From contig NZ_CANMVN010000003.1 of NCBI RefSeq assembly GCF_947501425.1, positions 248,001-312,000 on the forward strand: DNA of 64,000 nt, given 5' to 3'. The notes below the pieces were generated by a model. That model saw only the letters and a program-made list of their open reading frames with translations. It was not told the origin of the DNA and made no database searches. Position numbers and translations under genes: made by a program. This DNA comes from an uncultured Psychroserpens sp. (GTDB lineage: Bacteria > Bacteroidota > Bacteroidia > Flavobacteriales > Flavobacteriaceae). This document shows, one piece after another, positions 1 to 9,476 of the stretch (positions within the stretch are counted from its first letter, which is position 1; every line of letters starts with the position of its first letter).

Positions 1-795
1 TTCAAGATCATGATCATCATCAATTGTATTCAACCAAGATGACGTATCGTCATGAAATAAAAACGAGTTGAGTGCCTGACTCACAGCATGTTTATCTGCA
101 GTTTGTAAGTTATCGACAACTGTTTCAAGATTTTCAAGCAATTGAATTGGTGTTACTTTTTCTTTAGATAATTTAAAAGCAATCTTTCCTGTGATTTCCA
201 AAAACTTGAGGTAATTGACTTTAGTGGTGATTGGTGTATTAATATTCAGACGATTAAACACTTCTCTTGTGAATGCTCTGGTTTGCGGACCAGAAATACC
301 GTCAATAATTACTGGCTTTCCGTAGATATAATGCAACACCATTTGAAGGTATAGGGTTTCGGACTGTGATGATTCGTGATAATCAACTATAACACTTGTA
401 TCTACATGCCAGTGATCGGCATGATTAGGATAGAGATGATTAAGTACAATACCAAAATGCTTCCGAAGAAACGATTCGATTCCTAAATACAATTCTTTTT
501 GATGAATGAAATTATTAGTCACCAATTGATGATCATCCCAAAAAATAGCATCGAGATCAAAGGCTTTCCCCAAACCATGATGTCCTGGCTTATTGACTAA
601 GATTCCTGCACACGTAATGATATTTGGAGTACCTAACGGACAATGGTCAAACACCTCTTTTAATGCAGATTCTAACACTGTTAAGAAACTCTCCTCTACT
701 CTAAAATCGTGAAGTTTCCCAGGTGTTCCATATGGATGCTGAGGTAATCTGGCATAATGTAATGCAATGTTATTAATGGCATTTATTGTCTTCAT
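1..795 (-). CDS. Extensin-like / M15-type peptidase-like protein, C-terminus cut by the window edge
   Basis: The reading frame opens at an ATG at 793-795 and stays open for 265 codons to the window edge, so the C-terminus is missing. The first ~135 residues contain a CPLGTPNII segment, a HHGLGKAFDLDAIFW segment and a HWHVD segment. This His...Asp...HxHxD arrangement is the zinc-site pattern of extensin-C and M15 D-Ala-D-Ala peptidase-like folds. There is no obvious signal peptide. The later part (SGPQTRAFTREVFNRL) resembles a short peptidoglycan-binding-like or hydrolase accessory helix pair. A cell-wall peptidase role is inferred from the fold only. The patatin-like gene lies just downstream of nothing here: it is a separate minus-strand gene whose stop falls 12 bases before this start. 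Confidence 0.7.
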   Translation of the reverse strand, partial: MKTINAINNIALHYARLPQHPYGTPGKLHDFRVEESFLTVLESALKEVFDHCPLGTPNIITCAGILVNKPGHHGLGKAFDLDAIFWDDHQLVTNNFIHQKELYLGIESFLRKHFGIVLNHLYPNHADHWHVDTSVIVDYHESSQSETLYLQMVLHYIYGKPVIIDGISGPQTRAFTREVFNRLNINTPITTKVNYLKFLEITGKIAFKLSKEKVTPIQLLENLETVVDNLQTADKHAVSQALNSFLFHDDTSSWLNTIDDDHDLE

Positions 796-807
796 GTTAT
801 TTTGATT

Positions 808-3399
808 CTAGTTGTTTAACAATTGATTAATTGCTTGTATTTGTTCTGAAATTAGTTCACTTTGAATAACGCTATCGTAATATTTGATGGTACTTGTACT
901 TAAATGTCTGGCTAGAGTTGGTTCATAGGTTTTCCAGACTGCACCATTATCATCTAGCTCTTTTTTGACTTTAGCATTTTCAACATCTAAAAAATATTTA
1001 AGCTCTATAATCTGGTTAGAATCTGTAAGCTCATCGGCTCCTAAAAAATCTTGAACCTCCTCCAATTCGATCTGAAATGGTAAATAGATCGGAATATAAG
1101 TCATAGATTCTCCCTTATCTCTATCGTTTATAAAATCACTCAGGTAATTTGGTATTTTATCAAGATTGAGTCCTGTCTTAAGGTCTGCTACAATATTATC
1201 CTGTTCCTTTTCATCCATCATTAAATGAGTAATCCCACTTTGTTTTTGAAATTTTTGAATGAGATACCATATGTAATTGTTTCGACCGTTAATGATCTCT
1301 ACAAATACTTTTTTGGTGCGACTCAACGTCGTATCTTTTTGTATGTAATTATAGAGATCTAATGAACTGAGTAATCCGCTATTATCAATAGCACCAGCAT
1401 CAATGTAGTGTCCGTAATTTTTGATCTTAGCTGCCGGACTTAATGCAGGAAACCTGTTTGTTGAAGAGATCGCTTCATAATAAGCTATTGCACCATTATG
1501 TAACTGTGATAGATTATCTGAATTAAAAAATAATGTGGTCTCTCTAGGATATTTAACCGAATAAAACACACCTCGTTTTCCATTCGTTTTGGCTGTGTTA
1601 ATTATTAATGATGGAAAATAACCATTAGCATTATCATAAATATTAGTTTTCCAATATGAATTAAAGGACATAGAGTCTAACTCCATAGACGTTTGACTTT
1701 CCAAAATATTCCTGTAAGTGACCATAGAGTAATATGAGCGATCTTTATATGGATTAATTTTATTGAATGGATATACCTTTCTAATAAAATCATAACCGAA
1801 AGTAAGTGCCAAATCTTTTGATGCAAAATTCTCTTTAGCCACTTCATCTATTTTATTGGCAATTCGTTTGTAATCATTATTGTATCTACCATCTAAAACC
1901 GAATATAACGACAAGCCCATCATGCCACCAGAAGCTCCGGAAAGCGATACAGTCTGATCCAGAAATTCGCCATCAGATTGAATTTGGATCTCGTTAAGCA
2001 CTTTCATAGTCCAGATATTGGCTTTCAATCCACCACCATGAGAAGCCACAAAAAACAAAGGTTTCGTTTTTCGCTCTCTGAGTTTGGCTTTAAATTCTTT
2101 CATTTCGAGAACGTTCTCATTAGAGACACTATCATAAACTTTTAGCTCGTGAATTGCACTTTCGGCATTATAAGAAACAATACATAAAACAATGATGAGC
2201 ATTGTAATAGCTGAGGCAATTAAACGTCTTCTATTAGAAAACTTTTTTTGCTTTTTTAATGGCAATAACTTGTGTCTGTTCTCTGGATATACCTTAGAAT
2301 TATACAAATAACTTTTATCAGTAACAAGAGGGTTTTTCTCAAGATCTTTCTTCTGAGTTTGAAAAATAGAGATCATAAAAAAGTACTTCAGTAAACATGC
2401 TAATGTGTAATAAATGATGAAAAAGTAACTCAGTAGAATGAGCATGGCATTGGATAGTTTCCAATTGTAAAATACCGCAAAATTACTATAGATTAAAAAG
2501 AGAATAACGGCAAAAGCAAATACCAAATAATACCTGAGGTAACCAACACTATTACTAATCCATTTTAGCTTGTAGTACACAGCAATCACATAGACCCTGA
2601 AAACTCTAAAAAGGATATACATAAATGCCAATAAAAATGTAAAAACCTGAAGTAACCAATAACCAGCTAAACTAAATTTGAGTGAAAAAATAACAATCAA
2701 TCCAACTATAATCACAAATACAATAGAGAGCAATAAGGCTGTGACACCTAACGAATAGAATCTTTTCTTTTGAGATTTGATCTTATCTATGGCATCATCG
2801 TCAACGGCTTCGGCTAGTTTTTCTTGATACACATCAAACTGATCTAACAAAGCAATTAATACAAGAGCAGGAATCACAGAAAGCAGTAATGAAATACTTT
2901 TTATTGTGGTGATATCATAACCACTGAATACCAATTTAGGATAGAAGGTTTGATAGATGTAATAATGCCAGATAATAAAAATCACTAAACCGAGACAATG
3001 TCTGAAATATTTCGCTTTAAAATCTTCTTTGTAATTGGTCTTATCAATTTTAGAAAAAATAAAAATTGGATAGCTTAACCATTTGTAAACATACCATTGG
3101 TGATCGTCACGACTATTATTTATATTTTCTGCATAATAAATATATCTCGGATAATGCGCCAGAACTGAGGCAAAAACAGAAATCACAACAAAACAAAACA
3201 TGAGAGACCACATGTCGTTCTCTATCATATCTACCAGAAGTGTATTGGCTTGTTCTAATGCTTGAACCATTAACAATATAATACCCAAAAACAATAAACT
3301 CAAGTAAGATGATTTACCAAATTTACCAAATGCAGATACGAGATTATTAACAAAATTTAAAAACCGAAGAATCAGTTTCCCTATATTTTTTAAAAACAT
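808..3399 (-). CDS. Patatin-like phospholipase with a large N-terminal membrane domain
   Basis: The protein has 863 residues. The first ~430 hold many hydrophobic segments, about eight to ten predicted membrane spans, mixed with charged loops. The soluble C-terminal half begins near residue 450 and has patatin-type features: a SHGGGLKA glycine-rich oxyanion-like loop, a nucleophile elbow LSGASGG with Ser about 490, and DAG near residue 667 in place of the common DGG/DGA motif. In patatins the Ser and Asp form a catalytic dyad that hydrolyses acyl esters of lipids. This one would act at the membrane. Activity and substrate are inferred. The multi-span N-terminal domain is unusual for the family. 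The gene stands alone on its strand, with a 186-base gap to the divergent transporter. Confidence 0.8.
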   Translation of the reverse strand: MFLKNIGKLILRFLNFVNNLVSAFGKFGKSSYLSLLFLGIILLMVQALEQANTLLVDMIENDMWSLMFCFVVISVFASVLAHYPRYIYYAENINNSRDDHQWYVYKWLSYPIFIFSKIDKTNYKEDFKAKYFRHCLGLVIFIIWHYYIYQTFYPKLVFSGYDITTIKSISLLLSVIPALVLIALLDQFDVYQEKLAEAVDDDAIDKIKSQKKRFYSLGVTALLLSIVFVIIVGLIVIFSLKFSLAGYWLLQVFTFLLAFMYILFRVFRVYVIAVYYKLKWISNSVGYLRYYLVFAFAVILFLIYSNFAVFYNWKLSNAMLILLSYFFIIYYTLACLLKYFFMISIFQTQKKDLEKNPLVTDKSYLYNSKVYPENRHKLLPLKKQKKFSNRRRLIASAITMLIIVLCIVSYNAESAIHELKVYDSVSNENVLEMKEFKAKLRERKTKPLFFVASHGGGLKANIWTMKVLNEIQIQSDGEFLDQTVSLSGASGGMMGLSLYSVLDGRYNNDYKRIANKIDEVAKENFASKDLALTFGYDFIRKVYPFNKINPYKDRSYYSMVTYRNILESQTSMELDSMSFNSYWKTNIYDNANGYFPSLIINTAKTNGKRGVFYSVKYPRETTLFFNSDNLSQLHNGAIAYYEAISSTNRFPALSPAAKIKNYGHYIDAGAIDNSGLLSSLDLYNYIQKDTTLSRTKKVFVEIINGRNNYIWYLIQKFQKQSGITHLMMDEKEQDNIVADLKTGLNLDKIPNYLSDFINDRDKGESMTYIPIYLPFQIELEEVQDFLGADELTDSNQIIELKYFLDVENAKVKKELDDNGAVWKTYEPTLARHLSTSTIKYYDSVIQSELISEQIQAINQLLNN

Positions 3400-3585
3400 G
3401 ATAATTTTTTAAAATTACTACTCTTAGCGTCAACAAGGATTAATTTTAATATTCTATAGGGAGTATTATGACTGTAATTTACAAAAAAATATTAGCTCAC
3501 AAGTCATGTGAACTTTTAAATTAGAGAATTTATTTCAAGTCGAAATACATTATTTTATATTTACAAAATCTAAGGTATTGCTTAT

Positions 3586-5058
3586 ATGAGCCTCTCTAAA
3601 CGTATTGGATTAGTCTTAGGGCCAACGCTCTTTACATTAATCATTTTATTTTTTAAACCTGAAGGGCTGTCTCCCCAAGCTAATGCGATTCTGGCATCAA
3701 CAGCTTGGATAGCCATTTGGTGGATCACAGAGGCCATTCCAATTGCTGTTACAGCGCTCTTACCTATTGTTCTTTTTCCACTATCTGGCGGACTAGACCT
3801 AAATACGACTACTAGTGCTTTCGGACATAAATTTGTATTTCTCTATTTAGGCGGATTCATTATTGCCATAGCTATAGAAAAATGGAATCTTCATAAACGC
3901 ATAGCTCTTAACATCATTAATATAATTGGCAGCGATGTAAAAAAGATCATATTAGGTTTTATGGTTGCTACAGCGTTTTTATCCATGTGGATCTCAAATA
4001 CAGCTACCTCTGTAATGATGCTTCCTATTGGTATTGCAATCATCAAACAACTTAAAGACAACCCAAACACTGCTGAAAATGAAAATATGATTTTCGGAAA
4101 AGCACTCATGCTAGCCATTGCCTATAGTGCTTCAATTGGAGGTATTGGAACATTAATTGGCACACCTCCTAACCTTGTTTTAGCTGGTGTAATTTCAGAT
4201 ATTTACGATTATGAAATCACGTTTTCTCAGTGGTTTATTTTCGGGTTTCCTATCTCATTATTGTTATTATCCATCTGTTGGATCTATCTTACCAGATTTG
4301 CTTTTACATTCAAACAGACCGAATTTCCCGGCGGAAAGCAAGAGATCAAACGTCTTCTAAAATCTCTGGGAACGATAAGCTATGAGGAAAAGATTGTCGC
4401 ATTTGTTTTTGGTTTGACAGCTTTTTGCTGGATCACCAGATCATTCATATTAAAAGGATGGTTTACTGCTATCGATGATACTATTATAGCAATCTTCTTT
4501 GCCATTCTTCTATTTTTGATTCCGGCGAAACATAAAAAAGAACAAATCATCAATTGGGAAGAAGCCGTAAAACTACCTTGGGGAATCATCATTCTATTTG
4601 GTGGTGGAATGGCATTAGCCAAAGGTTTTGAAATTAGTGGTCTTGCAGAATGGATTGGTAATCAAATGACAGCTTTACAAGGTGTCACTACAATTTTACT
4701 AATACTTTTACTTGTAGCAGCTGTTAATTTCTTAACTGAAATCACCTCAAACCTAGCCACAACAGCCATGTTATTACCTGTGTTGGCACCTATGGCTTTA
4801 ACGGTAGATATTCATCCATTTGTATTGATGGTAGGTGCAGCTGTTGCCGCTTCCTGTGCATTCATGCTTCCTGTAGCAACACCTCCAAATGCTGTGGTTT
4901 TTGGATCTGGTTATTTGAGAGTTCCTGATATGGTGAGTAAAGGGATTGTCATGAACATCATCTCGATTATTATCGTTGCACTCTTTGTTTACTTTTTGTT
5001 ACCTGAAGTTTGGAATATCGTTGTTAACCAATTTCCTGAGGAATTGAAACCAAATTAA
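3586..5058 (+). CDS. SLC13/DASS family sodium:anion (dicarboxylate or sulfate) symporter
   Basis: The protein has 490 residues and is hydrophobic throughout, as expected for a DASS transporter with 11-12 membrane spans. The two Ser-Asn repeats that bind sodium and substrate carboxylates are visible: SNTATS at about 137-142 and TSNLATT at about 387-393. Each is followed by a proline-rich hairpin motif (GTPPNLV near 192, ATPPNAVV near 426). Family members import succinate, malate, citrate or sulfate with sodium, and the exact anion cannot be read from sequence. The gene is monocistronic. Its stop shares a TTAA palindrome with the stop of the convergent neighbour. Confidence 0.92.
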   Translation: MSLSKRIGLVLGPTLFTLIILFFKPEGLSPQANAILASTAWIAIWWITEAIPIAVTALLPIVLFPLSGGLDLNTTTSAFGHKFVFLYLGGFIIAIAIEKWNLHKRIALNIINIIGSDVKKIILGFMVATAFLSMWISNTATSVMMLPIGIAIIKQLKDNPNTAENENMIFGKALMLAIAYSASIGGIGTLIGTPPNLVLAGVISDIYDYEITFSQWFIFGFPISLLLLSICWIYLTRFAFTFKQTEFPGGKQEIKRLLKSLGTISYEEKIVAFVFGLTAFCWITRSFILKGWFTAIDDTIIAIFFAILLFLIPAKHKKEQIINWEEAVKLPWGIIILFGGGMALAKGFEISGLAEWIGNQMTALQGVTTILLILLLVAAVNFLTEITSNLATTAMLLPVLAPMALTVDIHPFVLMVGAAVAASCAFMLPVATPPNAVVFGSGYLRVPDMVSKGIVMNIISIIIVALFVYFLLPEVWNIVVNQFPEELKPN

Positions 5059-6527
5059 TTCTTTAAAAATTTAACTGATTGTCTTTGGTCTTTACCTTCA
5101 ATATCAAGAAAATAGATTCCTGAAAGGAATTCGGACACATTAATAGTGACACTCCTTGAGTCTGTTACCGAAATTTGTTTTAGTACTCTTCCATTGAAAT
5201 CAACAATAGTTATCCTATTTAACATAGAAACACTTTTAATAACTAACTCCGAACTTGCTGGGTTTGGATATACCGAAAATAAACGATTATCAAGCTCTTC
5301 AATAGAAAGCAACTCTGTAATATCATATACTTGAGCAAAACCAGCAAAACTAGCTAAGTTATCGTTACTAGGATCACCTATTACTATTTTATTCCCATCA
5401 GTTGTTACATCTACACTATACCCAAATTCATCATTCCCATTAATTCCAAAAAGTGTATTTCCTATTTGATTCCAATTATCATTTACCAACTTGTAAATTT
5501 TAGTATAATTAGCTTGATATGCACCAATCACTAAAGTCTCTCCATCTCCTGACAAATCAATAGACCACCCAAAACGTTCAAATGAAGATTCTCCTTGAAG
5601 GTCTAAACCTAGAGGCTCCCATGAATTAGCATTCAATTCAAAAACCTCTACTTCACCAGAGAAATTTCCATTCTCATTATTTCCCCAACTTCCTATAGCT
5701 ACTCTATTTCCATTGTCGGATATTGCAGAAGAAGCTCCAAAGAAAATAGCTGGTCCTTCACCAGTAATAGTAGAACCCGTTTGAATCCAAGCAGAATTGA
5801 CTAACGAAAATACTTTTGCATAACCTACTCTTGAGGTACCATCCTCATTGATTGAAGCTCCACATATAATATGATTACCGTCACTTGACATATCCAAAGA
5901 TACTCCAAAGACATCATTCTCAGTATCACCTTCGACTTCAAATGATAAGTTCCATTGTGTTCCATCATAATCAAACACCTTTAAAGCACCTGTATCAAAT
6001 CCATTTGTATTACTATCAAAATATGGCGCACCAACTGCAATTCTATTTCCATCATTAGAAATGGCAACATTAGTTCCAAACTCATGACTATCATCACTTC
6101 CATTCAATGTAACTCCCTTTTGTATCCAATCTGTTCCATCAAATTCATAGACTTGAACACTTCCAGCATTTATATCAAACAAATCGCTATACTGTATCCC
6201 AATTACGAGTGTTGTTCCGTCATCAGTAATATCAACCGACCGACCAGCATTATCACTTTCATTATAAGAATCTAAATCATTACCTAACTGTATCCAATTT
6301 GTTCCATTAAATTGATAAACTTGTATTTTACCTGAACTATCACCATTTATTGTAGCGTTTGGAGAGCCAACCACAACAGTTTGTCCATCACCTGATGTTG
6401 CGACTGACCATCCTAAAGCATTATTTATAGAATTCCCATTTATATCATCACCAACTTGCACTTGAGAATTTAGACAACAAGACATCAGTGTGACCAAGCT
6501 TAATAAAATATTTGACTTCATTTTCAT
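5055..6527 (-). CDS. Secreted T9SS type A sorting-domain protein with FG-GAP-like repeats
   Basis: The protein has 490 residues. An N-terminal signal peptide (about 1-22) is followed by roughly seven repeats of ~45-55 residues. These share a core like S-x-DGxxVxxG followed by VYxFxGTxWxQxG, which suggests an FG-GAP/beta-propeller fold. The last ~75 residues (LFSVYPNPASSELVI ... GIYFLDIEG ... VKFLKN) are a type A C-terminal sorting domain for the type IX secretion system. The product is therefore exported to or anchored on the cell surface. Its ligand is unknown. It is the last gene of the run from tilS, 25 bases after the YheT-like gene. Confidence 0.88.
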   Translation of the reverse strand: MKMKSNILLSLVTLMSCCLNSQVQVGDDINGNSINNALGWSVATSGDGQTVVVGSPNATINGDSSGKIQVYQFNGTNWIQLGNDLDSYNESDNAGRSVDITDDGTTLVIGIQYSDLFDINAGSVQVYEFDGTDWIQKGVTLNGSDDSHEFGTNVAISNDGNRIAVGAPYFDSNTNGFDTGALKVFDYDGTQWNLSFEVEGDTENDVFGVSLDMSSDGNHIICGASINEDGTSRVGYAKVFSLVNSAWIQTGSTITGEGPAIFFGASSAISDNGNRVAIGSWGNNENGNFSGEVEVFELNANSWEPLGLDLQGESSFERFGWSIDLSGDGETLVIGAYQANYTKIYKLVNDNWNQIGNTLFGINGNDEFGYSVDVTTDGNKIVIGDPSNDNLASFAGFAQVYDITELLSIEELDNRLFSVYPNPASSELVIKSVSMLNRITIVDFNGRVLKQISVTDSRSVTINVSEFLSGIYFLDIEGKDQRQSVKFLKN

Positions 6528-6552
6528 TTTTATAAAGAGTATTACTTAAGTT

Positions 6553-7518
6553 CTATTTTGATATTTGTGTTACAAAATCCAAAGCACGATTTTCATTATA
6601 GTAGAAGTTTCCAGGTTGAATAAATCCAACATGACCTCCAAACTTTGGCATCTCTAAATGTAAATTCCTATTGACTTTAGCCTCTTTTATCGGATAACAC
6701 TCTGGAGATAAAAACGAATCATTTAAGGCATTGATCACTAGTGTTGGGACCTCAATAGCATTTAAAAATTGTAAGCTACTGCATTGTTCATAATAGTCCT
6801 GAGCATCTTTAAAACCATGTGCTTTAGACGTGTAGACTTCATCAAAGTCTCTTAAAGTTTTGATAGATAAAATTTCCTCCTGGGTAATATGTTCGGGAAA
6901 ATTTTTGATCTTCACTTTCAACTTATCTACTAGGTGTTTTCTGAATCGTATTGCAAACGCTGCGTTCTTTGGCATATGTAACTCTCTTGCCGAGCCAATG
7001 AGATGCACAGGAACTGATATGGATATAGCCGATTTGATTTGCTTCGGAATCTCACGCTCCTCACCTAAGTATTTGAGTGTGATATTTCCGCCTAAACTAA
7101 TGCCTTTGATGTAAATTCTCGAGTAGTTTTTATTCTGAATACAATGCTGAATTACATCATCCAGATCGTTAGTGGCTCCCGAATGATAACTGTGATAAAA
7201 CCGATTATCTTCACCACTACAGCCTCTAAAATTCACACTAACGGCATCAATTCCATTCTGATTAAATAGCTTAGCTGTTCCAGTAATATATGGACGTTGC
7301 GCATGACCTTCAAGACCATGAAGTAGAATAATCACAGCATCTGACTTGGCTTCAGCATAACTCCAATCTAAATCTAAAAAATCCTGATCTCTAGTTTCAA
7401 TGCGTTCGCGAATTTGTTCTACACCATTGACTTTTCGGATCAATCCGGAGTACACTGTTCCTATAAATCCGTTTCTAAATTGAAAAGGTGGCTTGTAGTT
7501 AGACTCTACTATTGGCAT
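6553..7518 (-). CDS. YheT-family alpha/beta hydrolase
   Basis: The protein has 321 residues, the usual length of the YheT/ABHD1-3 group. It contains a LLHGLEGHAQRPY oxyanion segment (about 65-77), an FRGCSGE strand-turn typical of this group, and a nucleophile elbow GISLGGN with Ser about 141. The catalytic-His segment GGHVGF is near 294-299 and an Asp lies in NALNDSFL before it. The role is esterase or lipase-like hydrolysis in the cytoplasm, with no physiological substrate firmly established for the family. It lies 14 bases downstream of the CocE-type gene, in the same apparent transcription unit. Confidence 0.9.
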   Translation of the reverse strand: MPIVESNYKPPFQFRNGFIGTVYSGLIRKVNGVEQIRERIETRDQDFLDLDWSYAEAKSDAVIILLHGLEGHAQRPYITGTAKLFNQNGIDAVSVNFRGCSGEDNRFYHSYHSGATNDLDDVIQHCIQNKNYSRIYIKGISLGGNITLKYLGEEREIPKQIKSAISISVPVHLIGSARELHMPKNAAFAIRFRKHLVDKLKVKIKNFPEHITQEEILSIKTLRDFDEVYTSKAHGFKDAQDYYEQCSSLQFLNAIEVPTLVINALNDSFLSPECYPIKEAKVNRNLHLEMPKFGGHVGFIQPGNFYYNENRALDFVTQISK

Positions 7519-7532
7519 TTAAGTGCTAGCTA

Positions 7533-9410
7533 TTATTTTAAAACTGTGAATTCTATAGATGAATCGTTATACACCTTATGCGTCTGTGCTTTAAAATCCT
7601 CTGCTTTAGCCTCAAAAATATTATCGACATAAGTTTGCGGATTAGCATCTATATATGGGAAAAACGTACTCTGTACCTGAACCTGGATCTTATGTCCTTT
7701 TTTAAAAGTATGAAACACATCCTGAAGCTTTAAACTGACTGCAGTTTTTTGGTTGGGCACAAATGGCTCAGGGGTAGTCATGCTATTTCTGAAACGACCA
7801 CGCATGACTTCACTTCTTATCATCATATGATAATTGCTAAGTTTGAGATGATCTTGAACGTCTTCGGTATTTTCGATATCCGATGGAAATACATCAATAA
7901 CTTTTACAATCCAATCGGCAGCAGTCCCTGTTGTAGACACATTTAGTTTAGTTAAAATATCTCCTGCAAGCGTGATATCGTCTTCTAAAATTTCAGTTTC
8001 AAATGTGAGCACATCAGGACGTCTAGATGCAAACCTTTGATCGTCTGTCATAAATTTTCTTGGTGTAAAAACAACTTTGATATCTTCACTATAAGGTACT
8101 GGCTTTTTAGGATCACTTACAAAATCAGATGTTGTTATCATTCGGTTAGCTCGTTGTGTTAACTTTTCATAAGGCTGCATGTAATAGCTTTCTTTAGAAA
8201 CATTCTTTGGAGGCCAAGTATCAAAACTCACCCATTCTTTCTTACCTGTATCAAACATATGAGCTTCAGGTAAATTTGTACTTCCATTTGCATCTCCTTT
8301 CAAGAAATGATTGAAAAATGGTGTTTCGATTTCTTTCTGAAAATAATCAGAAATGTTATCTCCAAAATGAATATTCCCTATGACTTGACGCTCTCTAGTT
8401 CTTGCCCAATCTCCATGACTCCAAGGACCAAAAACTACAGTGTTGTAGTTGTCGCTATTCTCTTCGATGCTTTCATATGTATTGAATGGTCCGTAGAGAT
8501 CTTCAGCATCAAATAATCCACCTACAATCATTGTTGCTGGTTTTATATCATTTAAATGCTGAATAATGCCACGACTTTGCCAGAATTCATCATAATTAGG
8601 ATGATTTTTTATCTGATTATAAAACACATTATTTTCATCATAGTACTGGTCTAAGTTACTCAACGGACCAGCATCTAAAAAGAATTGATATTGATCTTCG
8701 GTTCCAATATCTGGAAACTCATACCATGATTCTGTTGTTGGTGTATCTTTCATGTAACCAAATACAGCAGTTGCTCTCCAATAGCTTAACAGAAAAGCTC
8801 CATTGTGGATAAAATCGTCAAAATAAAAATCGCCTATACACGCTTGAGGCGATGCTGCTTTTAATGCTGGATGGCCTGATAGCACTGAGTAAGTAGCATA
8901 GAATCCCGGATATGAAATCCCGTAAGTTCCAACATTACCATTATTATGATCTATATTGTTAACCAGCCATTCAATGGTATCATATGTATCACTGGCTTCG
9001 TCAGTTTGTGTTCCTGTTTTATTGGGAATAAACGCTCTCATATTGTCATACACCCCTTCACTATTCCATCGGCCACGAACATCCTGATACACCATAATAT
9101 TACCTTCTTCCATGAGATATTTATTTGGTCCAACCTTTTTGCTGAATTCATTTTCTCCATAAGGTCTACAGCTGTAAGGAGTTCGTTTTAAAAGGATTGG
9201 ATAGGATTTAGAGGTGTCTTTTGGAGAATAGATCGTAGTATGCAGTTTTATACCATCACGCATTTCGATCATTACCTCTTTCTTGGTATAATTATCTTTA
9301 ACATAGGTATCTTCGACCTCAGCAGTCTTAACATCTTCTACAACAACTTCAGTACGTTTACAATTAACGATTGCGATTGCTATAAAAGCAAGAATAAAAA
9401 GTTTTTTCAT
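7533..9410 (-). CDS. CocE/NonD family hydrolase (peptidase S15-like), predicted lipoprotein
   Basis: The protein has 625 residues. Residues 1-17 look like a lipoprotein signal ending in Cys17, although the residue before Cys is Asn rather than a small residue. The mature part has the CocE layout. It starts with MRDGIKLHTTIYSP and RTPYSCRPYG, then has the nucleophile elbow GTYGISYPG with Ser about 166, and ends in a jelly-roll domain (about 430-620). The family cleaves X-Pro dipeptides, cocaine-like esters or beta-lactam amides. An X-prolyl or acyl-peptide hydrolase in the periplasm is likely but not provable here. A 66-base gap separates it from ade upstream. Confidence 0.87.
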   Translation of the reverse strand: MKKLFILAFIAIAIVNCKRTEVVVEDVKTAEVEDTYVKDNYTKKEVMIEMRDGIKLHTTIYSPKDTSKSYPILLKRTPYSCRPYGENEFSKKVGPNKYLMEEGNIMVYQDVRGRWNSEGVYDNMRAFIPNKTGTQTDEASDTYDTIEWLVNNIDHNNGNVGTYGISYPGFYATYSVLSGHPALKAASPQACIGDFYFDDFIHNGAFLLSYWRATAVFGYMKDTPTTESWYEFPDIGTEDQYQFFLDAGPLSNLDQYYDENNVFYNQIKNHPNYDEFWQSRGIIQHLNDIKPATMIVGGLFDAEDLYGPFNTYESIEENSDNYNTVVFGPWSHGDWARTRERQVIGNIHFGDNISDYFQKEIETPFFNHFLKGDANGSTNLPEAHMFDTGKKEWVSFDTWPPKNVSKESYYMQPYEKLTQRANRMITTSDFVSDPKKPVPYSEDIKVVFTPRKFMTDDQRFASRRPDVLTFETEILEDDITLAGDILTKLNVSTTGTAADWIVKVIDVFPSDIENTEDVQDHLKLSNYHMMIRSEVMRGRFRNSMTTPEPFVPNQKTAVSLKLQDVFHTFKKGHKIQVQVQSTFFPYIDANPQTYVDNIFEAKAEDFKAQTHKVYNDSSIEFTVLK

Positions 9411-9476
9411 TATGGTTGGAGATTTTTTAAAAAGCTAAAGATACATATTCTACAAGTGAAAAATCGAAACAAAATG

